DNA of 64,000 nt from Adiantum capillus-veneris (taxonomy: Eukaryota > Streptophyta > Polypodiopsida > Polypodiales > Pteridaceae), in contig CM043943.1 of the NCBI GenBank assembly GCA_014529385.2, forward strand, positions 100,341,355 to 100,405,354, read 5' to 3'. Each line of letters starts with the position of its first letter. The stretch's first letter is position 1. Under the pieces are notes generated by a model. That model ran no database searches. It had not been told where the DNA came from and saw only the letters and a program-made list of their open reading frames with translations. The position numbers and the translations under genes were made by a program. This document shows positions 11,828 to 23,946 of this stretch, piece by piece.

Positions 11828-14800
11828 TTAGTTGGAGCTCGAATATGATGAGCTCTCCTGTGAACCATCCTTAGCATTGATTTCACCAGCATATGGCTGT
11901 GAAAGACGACATTGGTAGGCCTGCAATCGCCAACCATTTACCGGGGTCTGATGTACCTTACCATCTAGGTCACCTAGTTGGTAACTACCATTTGAGAACC
12001 TCTGTATCACTACAAAAGGGCCTTCCCACTTAAGCAAGAACTTACCATCCTTCCTGCGATCAAAGCGATTGTCGTATCTGAGCACTAAAGAACCTTCCTT
12101 GATACCTTTCTTGACAAGGTTGCGATTTCTTTCGTTTCTTCTCTGCCTGGGCTGCATAGTACTTCACAACTCGGAGGCTCGCTAGCTCCACTTCTATAGG
12201 CAATAGTGCCTCTTGCCCGTAAACCAAGTGAAAAGGTGTATACCCCAAGGATGTTTTAAAGAATGTTCTATAGGCCCAAAGTGCTGCATCTAGGTGTTTG
12301 TCCCATGCCTTAGGATGTAAATGCACTTGCTTAGTGATGATTTTACATATAAGACCATTAACCTTTTCCACAAGACCATTGCACTGAGGGTAGTATGGTG
12401 TAGAGTGCCTGCGCTTGATTTTTAACTTGTTCATCAATTGCCCGACTAAATCAGCTCGAAATTCCGGTCCCCTATCCAAGAGAATCTCCAAAGGTGTGCC
12501 AAAACGGCAACAAAGGCATTCAAAAATGAAATCACTCACGTCCTTGGCTGTGATGCACTTTGTGGGACGAGCTTCTGCCCATCTGGTCATGTACTCCACC
12601 CCCATAATGATGTATTCCTTCCCTGATTGAGTGCAAGGTAGTGTCCTTATTGCATCTATCCCCCATTTTTCAAATGGCCCATAGGTTTTGATTGGATGCT
12701 GATTTTCATGGGTAAGATGCCTTGGTCCAGCTTTTTGGCAAACCTCACATGTGCGGCACCAATGTTGTACATCTCGATGGAGGCTTGGCCATGTGAACCC
12801 TGCTTGTAAAATCTTTCTGCTAGTAATCTCTTGTGCAAAGTGGCCACCACACACACCTTCATGACAACTAAACAAAATATCCTTTATCTCTTGGGATGCA
12901 GGAACTCTCCTTAAGATAGCATCTTTCCCTCTACAATACAAGTCCTCATTCACTAAGCTATAGCTGGTAGCCTTTTTTGCCAACCACCTACGTTCACTTT
13001 TACTCATACCAGAGGGTGCTTCACAATGCTCAAGAAAGTAAAGTAAATCATGCAGCTCCTCCTTTCCCTGGTATAAAGGACTTTTCACAAGGATAGCACC
13101 TGCTATGAGAGTTTGTAGTTCTTCACCTGCTAAGGCATCTGCTTCTCCATTTTGATCTCTAGGTACAAAGTGCACTCGAACTTCTTTAAAACCCTTTAAC
13201 AAGGCCTTTGCTTCCCTCATCTTAACAGACAATTTGTCATTTTTACAGGCCCATACACCAACCATTTGCTTAACAATCAACATGGAGTCACCAAAAACAT
13301 TTAGCTTTGTGATGCCCTGACAAAGACAACATTGCAACCCTAAAACAAGGGCATGGTACTCAGCCTCATTGTTAGAATGAACCTCTTTTAGATGAAACCC
13401 TTCTGCAAAGATCTTCTCCTTCTCTGGACCTAATATTACTATGCCTGCTGATGCCTTGTCTTTGGTCCTCTTGTAAGCCCCATCAAAATACAGACTGTGT
13501 GCTCCCAGTAGAACTTCAAGCTCCGGGATAGGCGGTACCTTACTAGGTGCCTCTTTCTTGGCCTTCTCATAACACCGTTGTGTGAGGACATCTGCCAAAC
13601 AAGCACGGGTGGAATCCTCTACTTGTAGTGTGTAGTCAAACTCTTGAAGTTGCACCACCCACTTTGCTATTCTTTGAGACAATTCCATGTGTTGTAGGGC
13701 ATATGGAAAAACCTCCTCAGTTGTGATCACCACAAATTGTCTCGGAAGTAAGTAAGCCCGAAACTTCTCCACTGCAAACTTAAGAGCTAGCACCAATTGC
13801 TCAATTGCGCTGAAACCCTTTTCAGCAGCTGTCATCACTCTACTAGAGAAGTAGACTGGTCTCATGAGAGATGTCTTTGGGTCTTTTTGCATCAAGACAG
13901 CTCCTAGAGCTTCTGGACCTACACTAGGATTTACATAGAATAATTCACCCCATGTGGGTTGTAGGACAACAGGCAATGAGCTCAAAATGGTTTTAACTTC
14001 TTGAAAGCACCTTTCACCCTCCTCACTCCATGTCAATGTAGTGTGTTTAGTGAGATGCTGAAAAGGATAGATTGCTTGAGAAAGGAGATGTATGAATCGT
14101 CCCATGTAGCAAACTTTTTGAATGAAGGAGACTAGTTGCTTCACATTTGAAGGAGTAGGTAAAGCTAACAATGTCTTTACCTTTTCAGGGTCAGCCTCAA
14201 TACCATCTTGAGACACAACATGGCCTAGTAGAGTGACCTTGCTCTCACCTATGTGGCACTTGTCTTTATTCAATTGCCCACCCAATTGGGCCAGACGGGT
14301 GAAACCCTCATCAACCTTGGACAGATGTACTTCCCTAGAGCTATAAATGCAAAAATCATCAATGAAGACTTGTATGGACTTACCAAAGTAAGGTTGAAAC
14401 ACCAAGTTCATAAACCTCTGGAAAGTAGCTGGGCATTAGTTAAACCAAAAGGCATAACTCTATAAGCAAAACACCCCCAAGGTGTTATGAAGGTAGTCTT
14501 TCTTTGGTCTTCATCTGCAATTCTGATTTGGAAGTAGCCTGAGTATCCATCACACACTGTGTACCTTTCATGACCAGCCACTTCATTTAGTATTTCATCT
14601 TGAAAAGGCAAAGGAAAATGGTCCCTTTTTGTGGCTGCGTTTAGAGGCTTGTAATCCACACATACCCTCCACTTCCCATTTTTCTTTGGTGCTACCACAA
14701 CTGGAGACACCCACTCAGAATCTTCCACTAGGTAGATAAATCCTGCCTTGAGTAATCTTTTTACTTCTTTTAAGAGTGCATCTTGTTGCACTAGCCCTAA

Positions 14801-15646
14801 TCTTCTTAGCCTTTGCACCACTGGTTTGGCACCTTCCTTTAATTGGATATGGTTTTGGGTTACCGTCACTCCTTTAATGTGCTCGTAATCAGTTATAAAG
14901 AGGCCAGCATGCTTCTTTAGTACCTGCAAATAGGGTTCTCTCTCTTCTTCTAGTAGGTCCTTAGCTAGCATCCCCTCTAAGCGTGTGGCTTCTTCCTTGT
15001 TTAGAGAGTCTTGACCACCTTCTCCTTCTGGGTTTCGTAGTATTGTACCCATGACTTCCAAAGAGCTAGCATCCTCCTCAGATGACTCATCCTCAGATGA
15101 AGAGCAGCTGCTTGTGCTCCATTCATCCATAGAAGTCTCCATCTCTAGGTCTTGTTGTCTACCTTGCTTCATGTCATACACAATTTTTTGTTGCTTGCCA
15201 CCTACCTTATGATTTGGTTGCAACTGAAGGGAACCTGTCTCCCAATCTGGCCTAGCTTTCATAGCCATAAGCCAAGGTCTTCCAAGGATTAGCGGATAGC
15301 CCTCCCCCTTAGTTGGGATCACATAAGCATCAATTGAGATTGCCACACCAAAAGCTGAAACCTTCACTCCATTAACCTTTCCCACACAAGCCACCCTTAC
15401 ATCATTTGCCATCTTAGCTTGTGTGGAAGTTTGCTCGTTTACTTCCAAACCCAACCTGTGCATTAATTTCTCTGTCATAACACAAATCTCGGCTCCACCA
15501 TCTACGTACACATTGGAGACTCACTGACTCTTAATCTCTGCATCAATGACTGGCACGATATCCTTCATGCCTCTTGCACTAATAGACCCAAATGACTTTG
15601 ACTTAGCCCTCTTGGTGCTGACCATCTTAGACCAGGTTCTACGCAT
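11828..15646 (-). pseudogene. pol: Gypsy pol: protease, reverse transcriptase, two RNase H domains, integrase (broken)
   Basis: Reading on the minus strand, a frame opens at ATG 15646, in the same frame as gag. The protease motif is VDGGAEICVMT (Gly in place of the usual Ser/Thr after Asp) with ILGRPWL. The polymerase has SPVVVAPKKNGKWR, VCDGYSGYFQI, MPFGLTNA and FIDDF. A first RNase H (near 13960-13690) has lost catalytic Asp (FYVNPS) and the TDH motif. A second, archaeal-type RNase H (near 13500-13120) keeps LYFDGA, NEAEYHAL, FGDSM and NGEADALA. The integrase keeps an HHCC finger and D, D, E with 35 residues between the last two. Damage: TGA at 15521-15523, a one-base deletion near 14431 within the polymerase, and a frameshift near 12140. 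Non-functional, but the catalytic residues of the late domains survive. Confidence 0.93.
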
Positions 15647-15667
15647 CTTTGGGGAAAGGTGGAGGAG

Positions 15668-16927
15668 TTACTGCCATGAAATCTTTGGTCCTTGCTTACT
15701 CACATCTGCTACCAGGTCGTAAGGTATGGATCCTACCCCAAGTGGAAAGTCTTCTACTCCTATGTGCCTCCTTGACCTACTCTTCCTTTTCTTGTCTCCG
15801 ATCACTTGGGAGGAACCCTCATTCCCTTTATCCGGCTCTGAAGCTTCCATTTCATCAGTTCTTTGTCTCCTAACTCTTTTTATTGGCATGGCAACAGCTT
15901 CCTCCATTTTTTCTTTCCCTTTATCCTTACCATTGTCAAGACTTATGATAGAGACAGCCCTGTCCTCCCCTCCGGATGGTAGTGGAGGGATCTCTACTGG
16001 TGCTTGTGGTGGTGGAGGAGGGGGTCTCAATATTTGGATTGGTGGAGCCACGTGTGCATTTTGTCCATTTAGTGGCCTAGCTCGAGGAGGAGTGACTTGC
16101 TGGCGAGGAGGCCGTCTTTGATTACCATTTCCTTGATAGCGTCGTGGATGGGGGCAATAATACATGCCATGACCTACCTCTCCACAGTTGTAGCAAATGT
16201 ACTCACGCGCTTGCCTTTGTCCTTCTTGTCTATTTTGTTCATTTCCTGGCTAGGGATCCCTTACACCTTGAACCAGATTGATGGACAGGCTCTCTAGTTG
16301 ATTGGTGATTTGTTGAAGTAATTCTTGTTGAGAGGACTCTTGGTCTGTTGCTCCTGTCCCTGCTACTACCCTTGCCGTAGGTTGAGCTAGCGGTGGAGGC
16401 TCCATTCCCCCTTGTAGTTGAGCTTGGAATTTTAACTTCCTATCCTTCTCCCTTGCATAAGTCATAGCTTTATCAAAGGTATCTGGGAATTTACCTTTTA
16501 CCTTTTCTCGAAGGGTGGGGTAAAGCCCTGCCAGGAAACAGTCCTTCATTAGGCATTCTGGCGCCCTTTCTCCTTCACCTAGTGATGCACACCATTTCTC
16601 CCACAGGCTGGAAAACTTTCCTTCATAGCTTCTATAGTCATTGGGTGATGTTTGGCGTAGCTCTAAGAGCTGTCTCCATATCTCCTCTGGAGGCTCATGG
16701 CGGCGAAATTCTTCGATGAAGGCCATCTTTAAGGACTCCCAGCCTCTTCTTTCTTCAGGTGCCAAAGTTTGATACCATAATTTTGCACCTTCCCTCAAGA
16801 CCAAAGGAAAGGCCCTTAACTTAGTAGCTTCGTCATCCCTTCTCGATACCAGAAAGGCCATTTCCAAATTATCCAAAAAGTCTGGAGAAACCTCCCCAGG
16901 CTTACCATAAAAATTAGGGAAGGCCAT
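15668..16927 (-). pseudogene. gag: Gypsy gag with one internal amber codon
   Basis: The start is taken at ATG 16927, giving MAFPNFYGKPGEVSPDF; the frame is open a few codons further upstream but has no ATG there. The capsid-type domain includes GAKLWYQTLAPEERRGWESL and FIEEFRRHEPPEE, typical of the plant retrotransposon gag family. TAG at 16250-16252 interrupts the frame after codon 225; the same frame then continues into a CCHC zinc knuckle (CYNCGEVGHGMYYC, near 16205-16160) and a Pro/Arg-rich, Lys-rich tail ending in TAA at 15668-15670. Glutamine is common at such positions, so CAG to TAG is likely. Pol follows 21 nt later in the same frame, so gag and pol may be joined by readthrough in intact relatives. 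Confidence 0.9.
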
Positions 16928-17262
16928 AAGTGAGAGAGTAAACAATTACACACACAGCTCCAATTTATTTTAAAATAGAGTATGGTAATTACAATTTGGA
17001 GCTTTAGCACAACTTAGCTCAAAATAGGATGAAGATCGACACATCAAAGGAATGGTAATAGTCTAGTAAGGGTAGAATGACAGGATGAGGAGAGAGCAAG
17101 ATTTCCCCAAGTCTCTCGGCTCCAAACAACAGGGCTATTCTTTGCTGATAAAAGATTTTTCTATCAATACAAATATTCACACGGATATGACTCACAAAAT
17201 GGAAAGGAAACATGCGGGGATCATCATTCTCATTATTGGCATCCATACTTACACACAAGAGC

Positions 17263-18025
17263 CTAGCTTAGTTGCACCACCTTGGGACCAATGAGCCTGA
17301 TCAGCCACAGAAGGTCAGCACCTCGGATCACTTCGACTCTTCCTGATGCATCTGTGAAGACGTAAGGCGTGATGGCAACACTTTGTACAATGCTGAGCCT
17401 TTTAGCAAGCAACAATTGGATGCTATTACCATAATCAGCATGATGAATGAAAGTGACACCATTAATGTGCAGCACATCATCAACTAAGATAGTTTCCTTA
17501 GATTGAGATAACTTCTTGAAAATTAGCAGCAAAGGTAGGGCAGGGAGGCTTTTCACCCGGTCTCCAAAGCACTTTGGACAATATCCAAAGTGATCTTCAC
17601 GCGGACAGAAGGTTGGCTTGGGATTGGTGGTGTGTGGATTCACAAAGTGCACTGGGAGCACTCGCAGACGGGCGGCAATCTTGTAGGCAAGCCTTCGCCT
17701 CTTTGCTTCAGGAGGATTTAGGGGTGAGAGTCGTGGTTGCAAGTTGGAGGTTGAAGTTGGTTGCTCACTAGACTTTTTCTTGCCTGTAGTGGTCATGTAA
17801 TCCCTTATTAATGAGATTAAGCCAAATGTTACCTTACACTTGAGCACGCGCTACGGCCTTGCGCCACTTAGGTGTAGAGGTGATCTTCCTCCTCTTAGTC
17901 GGCTCCTCAGGAAAGAGAGGTCTGGTGATGCTTTCTCTTCCCTTAATGTGTGTCACAGTACCTTCGTGTATGTTGATGTAGAATATTTCAAGCTCATGTG
18001 CGTTGGAGGTTTCTAGAGCACTCAT
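17263..18025 (-). CDS. Extra 5' ORF (ORF1) of the Tat-type element, possibly in two parts
   Basis: Between the 5' LTR and gag lie two minus-strand frames. The first, from ATG 18025, encodes MSALETSNAHELEIFYINIH and ends in a basic stretch (KRRKITSTPKWRK) at 17834. The second, 17847-17263, is about 190 codons and carries a basic AKRRRLAYKIAARLR segment and a Cys/His cluster CPREDHFGYCPKC. The junction contains AAGGTAACA, so a spliced intron or a frameshift could join them. Ogre and related Tat elements carry an ORF of unknown function at this position; that is known for the lineage. The protein family here is not recognised by me. Confidence 0.55.
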
Positions 18026-18281
18026 AGGTTGAGAAGAGAGGTATATCAAGCTCTTCTTCTTACTCTCCTTCGTTGGCGACGATCACGAACAAGGCATGTA
18101 GAAGAACTTACTTCTTGAATTTCAATGACACTGCAACCTGGTAACAAGACCTCGATGAAAGCTTTTAAGGCCTCTAAAGCCTCCTCCTCTTCTGTTCTCC
18201 AATTTGCAAACTCCTCACGCCATTCGCCCTTGTTGTAGATTGCACATCTTCATTGCTTGTGGACTGAAGTTCTGTGTAGCC

Positions 18282-18300
18282 CTCCTCCTTGGGGGCACCA
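18282..18300 (-). promoter_or_regulatory. Primer-binding site of the gypsy element
   Basis: Three bases inside the 5' LTR the minus strand reads TGGTGCCCCCAAGGAGG. The opening TGG matches the universal CCA end of tRNA. I cannot name the tRNA with confidence. The same TGGTGCCCCCA, also three bases from an LTR, occurs at 35393. Confidence 0.7.
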
Positions 18301-18303
18301 AAA

Positions 18304-19777
18304 TGATAGCGGAAAAAAGAGAAGTGCAATCGGGTGGCCTCTGTACTCATGCACACTAACAAACCACGCCTCATGCAAACAAGCAAAGAACGAAACAAAG
18401 GGGGCACCACCCTAAATTAAGAGGTTTAGGGACCTCACACATAGTGCACATAGGCAAGTGAGACTCCTGGCATTATGATGGCATCAAAACATATGGCAAA
18501 ACACATAGAAACGAAGCTTAGGGACCTTATGTAGCATATATATACACAAGACATCAGCTTAACAATACAACGGCATTTGATCATACATAACAAGGATATA
18601 GAGAAGCAAGCCAAGGATGGCATAATCCCTTGTCAAAAACAATCAACCCAGCAAGTAGGTATGATCCTACTAGCAACACATCAATACCTTAGAGAATGAT
18701 GGCGAGGATGGTGGCCATGGAGCATGAGAGAAGACTCCTTATTTAGGTTTTAGGGCTAGTAATGTAGCATACTAGAGGGAGAGAGAGAGAGGGAGAGAGA
18801 GTAGATCTCCATCCATAGCTCCTCGTTGTGAGCAATGTCGTCATAGCTTCGTTGCTTGGTGAAGTGGGTGAAGCGTTGGTTTTGAATGAGAGAAGGCCTC
18901 CTTATATAGGTTTCTGAGAGGGTTTAGGATTAGGGATAAACATGCTTAAATCCGCTGATTGGGGTTACTTTTTGCTTAGGGTGGTCAACAGATTGAGGTC
19001 ACCTGATATGTCACCATCAAGATGTTCTCTAGAGTGATGTGAGAGGGGAGGGTAAATGCTGATTTTTTTGATTGTGACACATGGGGATAAGGCCTTGACC
19101 AGCATTTAAGAGCAGGTAAGGTGGCACATGTCAGGGGGGGACCTGCTGGGTCCTCCTGAATATCAAATTCTCAAAAAATCCTCAACCATGGCTTCTTTTG
19201 ACATGTGTTCTTTGAAAAAATCAGCATGTCTGTTTTCAACTCAAAAGTCTTTATCCCTATTGACTCACCTTTACCATAAGATTTTCCCCTTTTCTCCTCC
19301 TGTAACTGCATTGTTGATGCCCAATCACTGCTTCTAGTAACAGTGAACTGTTACCTACCAAATACTTATGGTGCAGTAAAAAATATTTACCATGGGTAAA
19401 AAAAAGTTACTGTAGGTAAAAAGTGATTTTTATTTACCATGTAGGTGAAAAATATTTACTGTAGGTAAAAAATATTTAGTGTCGGTAAAAAAGTGAAAAC
19501 GGAGCATGCTGTGCTGTGAGTCCACGCGAACATCCTCGTGTAAATTTCACTAGAAATTCACACCTAGAATGGGCTATTCTGTAAGATATAGGTTGTAGGC
19601 ATGCATAAGAGCTCGTTCCCACGTATCTTCTGTCCATGGCACTTTTTACTCTTTGGTGCTTATGAAGTAGATTTTTCTTCTCTTTCGAGATCCCTTAGAC
19701 TAGAGTATCCTCATCTCCCCAACAACTGACTGGGCCTTTATTGCATCTTCAGAAGGGGTCCTAAAAACCATGCATCA
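18304..19777 (-). repeat. 5' LTR of the Tat-type gypsy element
   Basis: Partner of 9982-11474. On the minus strand it carries a TATA box (CCTATATAAGG) at 18900-18910, so U3 lies to its right and R-U5 to its left. This fits transcription towards gag. It is followed directly by target duplication TCATG. Confidence 0.95.
18900..18910 (-). promoter_or_regulatory. TATA box of the gypsy 5' LTR
   Basis: Minus-strand CCTATATAAGG within the LTR, with the same sequence at the equivalent place in the other LTR (near 10580). Its position and direction fit the element's promoter. Confidence 0.6.
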
Positions 19778-20175
19778 TCATGCATGGTGAGTTTTCTTCA
19801 GCTTTTGGTCAAAGTTCTACCATGCCTAGTCCCAATGTACAAGAGTTGCGAAATTAGGTGAGGCAGACTCTAAGGGGGAGCATCTTCACAACCATGAAGG
19901 TAATGCCCCTAAGAATCCTTTTTTTTTTTGGGTTTTTGTGTGCAGGAAATAGAATGAATGGGGCATCGCACAAGCTGGTGGAATCACATGGAAAGGCACA
20001 CCAACATTAACAACAGAAAAGAGGATGGTATCCTTAGTGGTTGGCATTCATGAGGGAGGGGGAGGTGAGGACTAGCATAGAGTTGAAAGGGGCATCATCA
20101 TCAAGGTTGCTGCAGTGGACCAAACACACATTGATGTTATGGCACAAAAAGATTTCGGACATTGTGGCTTACCTC

Positions 20176-20328
20176 AACATCATGAGCTTTTGTGAGGGAC
20201 GCGCCGCATACCTAGCTAGGTATGATTTGGATAGGGGACTGCCAGCCCGGTGGGGGGGCCGGGGGTCCCCTGCCCCAATCGTACCTAGCTAGGTATGCAG
20301 TGCCTCTTGATCATAAGCTCATGATGTT
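20176..20328. repeat. Long imperfect hairpin of about 150 bp
   Basis: The outer arms AACATCATGAGCTT and its complement (20315-20328) enclose an unpaired step. A near-perfect 93 bp palindrome then runs from 20206 to 20298, with ends GCATACCTAGCTAGGTATG. Each arm also contains its own palindrome ACCTAGCTAGGT. The centre is extremely GC-rich, unlike its surroundings. It could be a miniature foldback transposon or a small-RNA precursor; nothing decides between them. Confidence 0.75.
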
Positions 20329-22334
20329 ACGCATTGTATGAAAAACACAGAGAAAGACTCTCTTTTCCTACATGATAAAATTTCTAAATCTTCTTGTGAT
20401 AGAAGGCTCCTGCTTCTAAAGGAGCCAAGTTGTACCCATCAATCAATCAATAGCATGCCTGAAATGAAACATCGCCACAAATACATTTACATGTCTAGTC
20501 ATGTGCCTGATTCTTTAGAGCGATGGATGGCCACAAGAGCATGGCCTGCAATAGAGTAGTAATGACAATGAAGAGAAAGTGGAAGAAATAATAAGATCCG
20601 CAAGCTTGTTGCAAACTTGGAAGCTGGCATTTCAAAAGGAGAGAAAGAAACAAGACGTCGATTAATAGTTGTGGTTACTTTAGCTAGCTGCCATCCTCCC
20701 ATCCGAGCTGCTCATGTTGCTGGCCCATGGCACCTTCAGTTTTTGTCTCATTTTGACTATAGCCAATGCCAAGGGTGTGCTCCGATGGAGCGGCTATCTA
20801 TAGCTTTGCGTCTTAAAAGCTAAATATAGGGAGGAGCCTCTCAACCTGAGAAGTGTTTATTACTCATTGTTGTTGTCATACTCATCTTGATTGCTGTTCT
20901 CGTCTTCTCAACAATATTACAAGACATGTTGGACTCATAAGTTTATAATTTTAGCGCAAGATGGCAGTGCTTGTTTCTTCACCCAGGAAGCATATTGAAG
21001 TGTTTGAAGACTCACAAACAAAGAAATGATCATAACAAATTTAAGAGTTTTTGGCTCTATTGTTCAAAATCACTTATTTACCTATACGTATTTACCTATA
21101 ACTATTACCTTTGCATCTTCACGATCATGAAGGTAATGTCCTTTCAAATGTATGTTGTAACGATTTTATTTGCTCGACTTTTGGTCTGCTCAGAAACATT
21201 TGCTCGGTGTATGGTAAGACTCGTATATTATCATTTAAGATTCTTAAAATAAATTTTCAAAATATAACAATGAGATGACGTATATGTTTGCCTCATATTA
21301 TGGTCTACAACGGTGGGTGTGAATCTTAGATAATAAAAAAGTTAGAAAAATGAAGACCATTATCAAAATCATTTGGTTAAGTTTAGTCAAGACAGAGACT
21401 GGTATTTTTTTGTGAAGTTGTGGTAAACCTAAGAAAGATAATGGTGTTGTCCATTGCTACTGTAAACAACCAGCAAAAGATAACAATGAGCCATTTGAAG
21501 AGGACAAAATCAAGAAATGTTCACAATTTTATAAGTGCAATAAATTGTAAGCCCTATAAATGAGTTTATGACAGTTGACAACCTCGGTAGATGGAAGGAG
21601 GCACAAAAAGATCATGCTTCATACACATTGGGGGGGAAAAAAATCATGGAAATTGTGCCATAAGAAGTCACAAATCATAAGTAAAATGACTATGTAAAAG
21701 ATCAATAAGAGCCTAATACTAGCTATCGAAGAGAGTGCATGGTTGAATTATTTGCTTTTATCAATACACATTAATATTGCCTAATTTAGAAGTCTAAGGT
21801 CAATTGGGCATCTTAGACGCGATTCAACATTACAATGAAGAGCGTGAGGGGATAAAATGGTTTGCTACATTCTAGTAACGTGCAGTGTAGGTAAGACCAA
21901 TCCTCTAGAGGGTTTTGTAGCTTGATGGAGACCTTGAGACAGGGAAATATTGAGGGTCATGAGAAGATGAGGAATTGCAAAGCCATATGATAGGTTGCTC
22001 AATTGTAGAGGCCCTTCTAAACCGCATAATTGAAATATGCATGGGATCATTGGTACCAATGAGATCCGATCGTATCCATGAGTTGAATCGATGATGCCCG
22101 ATGGTGTCGTGGAACTTGCTACCGTGAGGAGAGATATGAGAGCAGGCCGATACACACTCCTTGTGGATCTAATGCAAAGTCTGGGTACTAAAATAAAATG
22201 AAGTAATGGGGGTGTCAAAGAGTGGTGTGCACTTTGTGTGCTACCAGAGCTTGAGGAGGGTTACATGGAAGAAGATGGGTGGGAACCACTGGTGGTTCAA
22301 CTTATTAAAGGGGGGAATGGAAGTTATATTTATA

Positions 22335-22691
22335 TAAGAGGGCTCCCCCATAAACCCTCTAAATCAAACTTTAAGAAAAGGGCCCTTTTAAATGTAAAGG
22401 GCCCTATAAAAATCTCTTTGTGTGCCCATAAACCCTTCAACAACAAGTTTCCAGCCGTTTGCACCAAAGAATTGGGAGTACTCTTTCTCTTTTTGACTTG
22501 TTGACCTCCTATACCAAGTTATAAAAGTGTTTCTCAAGTGTAGGGGGTGGTTGAAGGACCCCCTACATTTTCATTGAGACATTTTAGGTGAAGGGCCCTT
22601 CACTTTTGTGGAGGCCTATGAAGCACAAATTAGTTTGTTCTCAAGGGCCCCCTGATAGCACCTTTAGAGGGTCTATGGGGGAGCCCTCTAA
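22335..22691. mobile_element. Probable foldback MITE, about 357 bp
   Basis: The inverted arms at 22335-22363 and 22663-22691 read AGAGGGCTCCCCCAT then AACCCTCTAAA, with about two mismatches in 28 bp. Each arm is also a small hairpin (AGAGGG...CCCTCT). The interior has several AAGGGCCC words. I could not define a clear target duplication, so transposon status is tentative. Confidence 0.55.
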
Positions 22692-23865
22692 GTTGCCTGC
22701 AATGATGGCGAGGGTATCGCGCACGTGGAGCCACCGTCATGCAAAAGGAAACCAATGCCAGAGGAAGGGGGAGCATAAGAGGGGATGTGCAAGAGCGCAA
22801 GGGAGCTTCGATTAGAAGGGGCCGTTAGCGACGAGCAGCTCAACAAAAGGCCATCAAAGGGCTGGGGTTGCTCTTGTTATCAGAGAAAGGGTCAATCTTC
22901 TTCTGTGGTAGGTTGAATCCACGAAGTTTGCGATTTGGACACGACGAAAATCTGTAAAATTAGAGTTGAGAGAATCATGGATGTGTGCGTGCGTGTAGCT
23001 CAATTTGAGTGTTCCAACAAGACCTGTGTGCCTTTGCTTTTAGGGCTAGGTTGGCGGTATACAAGGTGTGCTGGCGAGGGGGATTCTACGATGCTGACAT
23101 CCTGGGGGACTTTGAGGAGAGGAGGGCCGAAGGTGGCATGCAAGGCTTTAATTTCTTGCAGGATAGAATTAAACTCAGCTGATGGAGTGTTCCATACCTC
23201 GGACGCAGCAAAGCACCAAATGATTTAGCAACCTTCTATCACTATGGCAGCCTTGAGTAATCGAATTCAGGGGAGAGAGAGATATAGAGCGAGTGAGGTT
23301 AGATGGTGACTATTGAGCCTAATCTTGGAAGCTAATGAGCCTCACAGAGAGTCCGGAGGGAGAGTGAAGCGGGCAAAGGCTGTAGTGAGAGAAATCAAGA
23401 GCCGCTACATGTGTGTGCTGTATGAACTGCTGGTTAGCAAGGGACACCACAAACCAGTAATTTGATCGTGGCTGTCATCAAGCCCGCTAATAAAAAGTGA
23501 GTTCCACGACTGGAGTGCGTAAGTGGCGGTCGATGAAAACGATCCATTGGTTGTTGGAGGGATAGTGAGTAGAGGAGGGCGCTATCCAAGAGCCAACGCA
23601 GGCACTGAACTTGCCCCGATGTGAGGTCGTCAACTCGAGTTGTTGTGACAGTGTGTGGTCGTCAACTGGAGTTGGAGAAGAATTCGGTATTAGATGGTGC
23701 ATGCAAAGGGTAGAGAAGGGGAATGCATGCAGTAATAATCAATGGGTGGTAATCAGCAAGCGCATGATTAGGAGGTACGTCCAGTTATAGTCTTCAGCGG
23801 GCTGCAGTACTCTGCAGGCACTGGCTGTTGAGCGACAGGAGTCCCACCTATTGTGGCTGGTGAGC

Positions 23866-23946
23866 AGCTAGATAGTGGTGTATGCAAGTAGTTCTGTGGC
23901 GGTTGTGGTCTGTAGCTAGATAGTGGTGTATGCAAGTAGTTCTGTG
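23866..23946 (+). repeat. Short tandem duplication, 48 bp period
   Basis: Two copies of AGCTAGATAGTGGTGTATGC and following bases, starting at 23866 and 23914. A local duplication in non-coding sequence. Confidence 0.85.

Larger units (their letters stand above)
9982..19777 (-). mobile_element. Ty3/gypsy LTR retrotransposon, Tat-type, with dual RNase H
   Basis: It is complete in structure: TCATG target duplications at 9977-9981 and 19778-19782, LTRs of 1493 bp (9982-11474) and 1474 bp (18304-19777), TG...CA ends, a purine tract at the inner edge of the left LTR and a primer site at the inner edge of the right LTR. All genes are on the minus strand in the order ORF1, gag, protease, reverse transcriptase, degenerate RNase H, second RNase H, integrase. 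An extra 5' ORF and a second RNase H are hallmarks of the plant Tat/Ogre lineage. The two LTRs look nearly identical by eye, so insertion is fairly recent, yet several stops and frameshifts disable the coding part. Confidence 0.93.
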
